This document shows, in pieces, positions 59,901-64,000 of a DNA stretch of 64,000 nt. The first letter of the stretch is position 1; each line of letters opens with the position of its first letter. This DNA comes from Neurospora intermedia. Lineage: Eukaryota > Ascomycota > Sordariomycetes > Sordariales > Sordariaceae. Below the pieces are notes generated by a model that searched no databases, was not told where the DNA came from, and worked only from the letters and a program-made list of their open reading frames with translations. The stretch spans positions 5,208,001-5,272,000 of the forward strand of contig BTPP01000003.1 of NCBI GenBank assembly GCA_037102815.1, written 5' to 3'. Position numbers and translations under genes: made by a program.

Positions 59901-60960
59901 ATCAGTCTTCTAAAAATATCAGCCATCGGTACCCCCTAGCATTTAGAAGGATACGATACCTTCGATTGTATAGCGCCTATAATTAACAAGTCCTTTAAGC
60001 GATTATTACTTATCCCCGGATATTCTACGTATACTATAAAAGATTAGAGGAGAATCCTTATCCGTATATTACTACTATGCGATTGGGGAATGCTAATCGC
60101 TATTATTTTTAATCGAGACCGCAAATTTATATTGGTACTATAGAAAAGTATATAGAAAGTTATAAATACTAAGTTATTAATAATTACCGTATATTACCTT
60201 TAGGGAGATAGATTAGTAGAATGTAAAAATTAGACCGTTGAAGTGGTATTACAATTCTATATTTTCTATCACCTAAAAAAGGTGTAGCTCGACGTAGTTA
60301 TCTAATTGTAATAGAACTTTAATAGTACCTACATTAAAGCTATTAAAGCTAGTCCCTATAAATATTTTTTTAGTTACAAATTAACGGCTCCCTTCGATTT
60401 AATTACCAACGCTACTAAAGAAGCGGAAAATTATAAAGTTCTTTACAATTATATTCAAAAAAACGCCCGTTTCGCTATAGATTTTACTATTACCGAAGCT
60501 AAGCATCGCTACAATACAAATTATCAACAAATCGAATTGGAAGTAGGCAACGAAGTTTTTCTTAAACTATATAAGGGATATTACCTATTAGGACGTCCTT
60601 CGAGGAAGCTATTATAATAATATATTAGACCTTTTAAAATTATTCGTAAAATAGGTAAACTTATATATAAATTGGACCTCCTTAAGGAAATGAAAATCTA
60701 TCTAATTATATCTATCGCGCACTTGAAGCCCGTACCCAAAGGAGACGACCCTTTCAACCGAACTACCCCGCCGCCCGGACTAATCGAAGATTCGCAGGAT
60801 TCGGACAACGACGACGGTGGTACTAACTACGAACTTAAAGTACTCCTAAACTATAAACTCAAGAGTAATAGCACGTATAAATATCGTATTAAGTAGCTTG
60901 GGTATAGGCACTAGTACAACCAATAGAAGACCGAAGTAAAGTTATATAATATAAAAGAAT
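57000..60960 (+). pseudogene. pol-like region of the Ty3/gypsy element (fossil)
   Basis: Approximate extent of protease-, reverse-transcriptase-, RNase-H-, integrase- and chromodomain-like sequence. A longer open piece at 58299-58487 keeps the RT shape (GFKNTPAYVQYFINIL, then IYINDIIIIS in place of the usual YxDD context). The region is broken many times and not functional. Confidence 0.75.
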
Positions 60961-61096
60961 TAATTAAGGAGTATTAGACTCGAAAGGGAGGACGAGGAAA
61001 GCAAGACCGCTATACTAAATATATTACCCGCAATTAAATAAAGAAGTAAGGGTATTCCTAGTAAGGATACTAGCGATCTATTTGTAAGCCGGGACT

Positions 61097-61388
61097 TAAT
61101 ATTGGATACTTATATTCCTATATATAGATTAAATAAGGCTATAGGGTGGCTGGTCACGTATGCCCAGTCCACCCGGCCGACTATGTATGTATGTGGGCTG
61201 CTGCGACCGGGTTGAACCCGGCAGGCAGGTCGTAGACTTGGTAGGTCTGCGATAAGATAAAGAAGCCTTATAAGGCTTGCCTTCTGGGCCAGCTATTAGC
61301 TTCTAGTTCTTCCTTCTATATTATCTTTCACAACGCTTTCAAATATCATTATACTGTTATTTACAAAGCACTCCAGTTACCCGTATTA
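61097..61388 (+). repeat. 3' LTR of the Ty3/gypsy element
   Basis: 292 bp, matching the 5' LTR apart from about 30 transitions. Followed directly by the target duplication GTATT. Confidence 0.92.
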
Positions 61389-61393
61389 GTATT

Positions 61394-62640
61394 ATTAAAG
61401 GAGTTCCCCAAGTAAAAAGGTACGATTATTATATCTATTTATTATTATCTATATAATTACTAACCAGTCTTTTTACAATTATAACCGACTACCTTCTATA
61501 CGTTTACCTCCTATTAAGGTACGAGTTTGCCCATTTCGCTATTAGATTATACCGCAATTTTGGTATACGAATAACCTCCCGCATAGAAGGTACCCACGGC
61601 GTATTAAAAGTACTATTCAAGAATCGTCGTATTAATTTCAACTAGCTATTAGGAACTATTACTGAAACCCTTAAGCGGTTGAAAGAGAACTTCGCTAGCA
61701 AGTATGCTTACCAAATCTTAAAGAGCGTCGCGAAGTATAACTATACCGCGTTAGGGAGGGTAAAGTTCGTCACCAGCTTTACGTACTTCGAATTATTCTA
61801 ACGGTAAGCTACACTCGCTAGTAATACTATTACTAAATAGCGTAACTTAACCGAAGTACGAGGGTAGTATTTTACTAACTTCAACCGTCAATATAGGTTA
61901 CCCTACTGGTATAATTTACTCAATATTGTAAATATAGGTAGTACTATACTTCAAAGTATAATTAATAAATACTAGTAGTTAAAATTAGAGAAGGTAAATA
62001 ATCCTCTATTATTTAATATAATTGCTATACTAACTAGACTTTTACAGCCTTTATCCGTAGACTGGCTGGCACTGCGTAGGGAGAGAGACCCCCTCCTAAT
62101 TGTTACTAACCGTTAGAAGGCTCGCAACGGTGCCCAGCCTATACCCGCTATGCCTCGCTTCGCCCCCTCCTCCTCGACCTCCTCCTTTAGTATTAAATAT
62201 AATCTATTTTACAATGCTCCTCTCAAGGCATCAACCCAGCCACCCCCCAAGAAGAAGAGGATAACTAAAGCGGTACTAGCGAATCAAAGGGAACAAGAAG
62301 TAAGGGCGGAAGTAGAGAGTGCGAGATAGGAGGCGGTACGGCTCCATTCACAACTCTACGAATTAAGAGAGTTACGGCAACGCGAGGCACAATTGGAGGC
62401 ACGGCTGCGGGAGCTCCAGAGTCAACAATACTACCGCCAGCCTCCCCCGCCGCCGTCACTAGTATATTAAGGGTATTAATACCAGTAGTATTAAAGGATA
62501 CCTCCTCCCTCCCAGCTATATTTAAATCCTTACCAACTACCGCCGTCTGGCCAGCAGCAGTCACAGCAGCTATTATACCAACAACAGCAGTAATAATACC
62601 AGTCCCACCAGTCGAACTAGCACCACCAACACCAGTAGAT
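61394..62640 (+). pseudogene. MULE transposase, C-terminal part (decayed)
   Basis: Continues the transposase after the LTR element. RITSRIEGTHGVLKVLFKNR (near 61567-61630) corresponds to the conserved SR-EG-H block downstream of the MULE catalytic core. Further on come a Ser/Pro/Lys segment (PPPKKKRITKAVLANQREQE), a Glu/Arg/Leu-rich stretch with coiled-coil character (about 62290-62430), and a Gln/Tyr/Pro-rich tail with CAG/CAA runs up to about 62640. Stop codons of RIP type interrupt it. Confidence 0.75.
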
Positions 62641-62872
62641 GTAATTATACTAGTATAAATATAAACTCTACGATTTCAATACCTTCAACGTAAATCACGA
62701 TATTAGAGAACCTCGTATGTGTGATTCCTGATAATTTTTGGTGCAGATGTTGCACGCATGTCATTTTGGTGGGAAATTGGCGGGCGGCAACATGGTTGTG
62801 CCATTGGCCAGACGGCCCCCACACAGTCGGATTGGAATCGAACACAGTCGGATTATCCGGGTCGAACGATAA

Positions 62873-64000
62873 GGACAAGAGGTTTCACGATAGGGAATTG
62901 TTCGGGTGAATTTACACACAGAACGCCTTCTTTTACCGACGTATGCTTCGGACCTAACGTGCGATGATTGAGTGAAGTCTTCCGCATCGGGCCAATTTCT
63001 TGACTTGTCGATATGCGCGAAGATCCGACTCGTCGTGAAGTTGGGAAGATAACAAACAAGATCTCTTCTCAGTAAGAAAAAAGACTCAAGTTGTGGGCTT
63101 TCTCGAATGGGTTCCGTATAGCGGCATTTTTACATTTTTGAAGAGATTGTTCTCGCGTCGTACGGTTATCGAACTTTGCAGCTTTGTTGTCGTCCCATAG
63201 AACGGTCATCACGAAGACAAACGGCATTTCCCGGTTGATCAACGTTCATGAGTTCGACAATGCTATGCATTTTACAAGCCTTACACAAGCGCTGGAGCGG
63301 CTATTACCTAAACAGCCCCGTCGGTGAGCTTTTTACACTACAATTACAACATTTCCTTGGATAGCTGAATACCGCCTCCGTGTCTTCCAAGATCTAGCGT
63401 GGGATCTTCACGGAGATTAGAACCTCCAAGGCTGCCGCCGCTGCCTGCTATAAGCGATCGATATTACCGCTTATTTTGCCTCGGACAACACTCTTTGGAC
63501 AGTCTGACAACTGCCGAGCCCTCCACAAGGCAATCTCACAACAAAACAGGCATGGCTAGAATTCTCTCCCATGTTCCGGCCGATACTCGATTGCCTCACT
63601 CCCTCCCGTTCGGTCTGTCAAAGTTGCAGCAAGCCCGGGCAGCAGCGGGAGCGCAGGGAGGGGGGAGGGGAGGGACAGGCAGAAACCCCACAAACACATT
63701 GTAATCTTTGATCATCCTGGGGCTGGCTGGATGGCTGAATGGATGGATGGATAGGAGCCTTTCTCATCGTGCCCCGAGCCTGACGGGAAGAACTTCGTAA
63801 CTTTGCATCTCCCGAATATGCACATGCACGTCGGACCGCTTCAGCTAAGGCACGCTTCGGGCTATGTATGAGGCATCTGGTTTTCGACGTCCGAGTGGCT
63901 GATTAGTGGGGGATCGCCTCATCGAGGGCCACAATGGCTACCACTTGGCATATCAAAGCCTTTTTGCCGTCTGAGTGGTGAGACTCGCGCATGAAGACAG
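62873..64000. other. Right flank, no gene recognised
   Basis: Normal base composition resumes immediately after the MULE target duplication, so the RIP signature stops at the element. No conserved reading frame is seen. A GGAT/GGCT-type repeat lies at 63722-63752. The region may be the promoter of a gene beyond the window. Confidence 0.5.
63722..63752. repeat. ATGG-type tetranucleotide repeat
   Basis: Imperfect GCTG then GGAT units in tandem, in non-coding DNA. Confidence 0.7.

Larger units (their letters stand above)
52559..61388 (+). mobile_element. Ty3/gypsy chromovirus-type LTR retrotransposon (fossil)
   Basis: 8,830 bp with two 292-bp LTRs and a 5-bp target duplication, GTATT, at 52554-52558 and 61389-61393. 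The LTRs start TAATA and end GTATTA. A primer-binding-like TGGTAATTAC follows the 5' LTR at once. Reading left to right, the interior has a gag-like region (about 53.6-56.4 kb) with an Arg/Asn/Asp-rich stretch, then protease-like, reverse transcriptase (RT signature near 58.4 kb), RNase H, integrase (about 59.7-60.4 kb) and a chromodomain-like end (about 60.83-60.96 kb). RT before integrase plus a terminal chromodomain indicates the chromovirus group. The element is broken by many tens of stops throughout, in RIP style. It lies inside the MULE, so it is younger than the MULE insertion. Confidence 0.9.
50288..62864 (+). mobile_element. Mutator-like (MULE) DNA transposon, split by nested insertions
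   Basis: The outer element of the island. The terminal 66 bp at 50288-50353 and 62799-62864 are perfect inverted repeats (starting CGACCCGGATAATCCGACTG). Exact 8-bp target duplications, AACGATAA, lie at 50280-50287 and 62865-62872. Without the LTR element (8,835 bp with its duplicated target) and the 288-bp SINE-like piece, the original would be about 3.45 kb, a usual MULE size. The transposase reads on the plus strand in two parts. The interior is heavily mutated in the RIP manner (CpA and TpG scarce, TpA abundant), with numerous stop codons, so it is not autonomous. TIR identity shows the ends escaped RIP, in line with the known minimum repeat length for RIP of a few hundred bp. Confidence 0.88.

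Noticed and set aside
1-64000. CRISPR arrays, bacterial operons, dispersed 5S rRNA or further tRNA genes
   Set aside because: None found. The intron structure and gene families show a fungal nuclear chromosome, and only one tRNA cloverleaf could be folded by eye.

Overview
The window looks like a chromosome arm segment of a filamentous ascomycete, most likely a Sordariomycete close to Neurospora/Sordaria. The evidence is short introns (mostly 54-260 nt) with GT...AG ends and CTAAC/CTGAC branch sites, long gene-poor intergenic stretches, Pezizomycotina-type proteins, and one transposon island whose DNA shows the signature of repeat-induced point mutation (RIP: TpA-rich, CpA/TpG-poor, CpG spared). 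The species is inference; no marker gene here fixes it.

From 1 to 43.6 kb lies ordinary host sequence with 13 protein genes and one tRNA. In order: a GPI-anchored Pro/Ser-rich wall protein (-), an MFS transporter (+), tRNA-Arg(TCT) (-), a large conserved protein of unknown function spanning about 4.9 kb (-), a Roadblock/LC7 dynein-light-chain-type protein (-), the ribosome-biogenesis factor Ipi1 (+), a Vasa-like DEAD-box helicase (+), an F-box protein (-), the mitochondrial Mg2+ channel Mrs2 (+), phosphopantothenate-cysteine ligase Cab2 (+), ribosomal protein eS30 (-), a secreted CREG-like flavin-fold protein (+), a SOG2-like RAM-network protein (+) and a PHO85-type cyclin (-). Most are housekeeping genes. 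Three head-to-head pairs share upstream regions: Roadblock/Ipi1, F-box/Mrs2 and eS30/CREG-like. Exon-intron structures were worked out from the sequence, and all reading frames close.

From 43.6 to 49.7 kb I find no convincing gene. This may be a long regulatory or 5'-leader region of the cyclin, or simply gene-poor DNA.

From 49.7 to 62.9 kb lies a nested transposon island. A 548-bp non-autonomous TIR element (49692-50239, 8-bp target duplication ATGGGGAA) sits 32 bp from a related Mutator-like (MULE) DNA transposon (50288-62864, target duplication AACGATAA, 66-bp perfect TIRs). The MULE holds two later insertions: a 292-bp-LTR Ty3/gypsy chromovirus-type retroelement (52559-61388, target duplication GTATT) and a roughly 280-bp SINE-like piece (52068-52355). 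The interiors are riddled with RIP-type transitions, while the short TIRs of the MULE are identical. Both TIR families carry two copies of a 12-bp motif exactly 21 bp apart, which is the most novel-looking signal in the window.

From 62.9 to 64 kb I see no clear gene.
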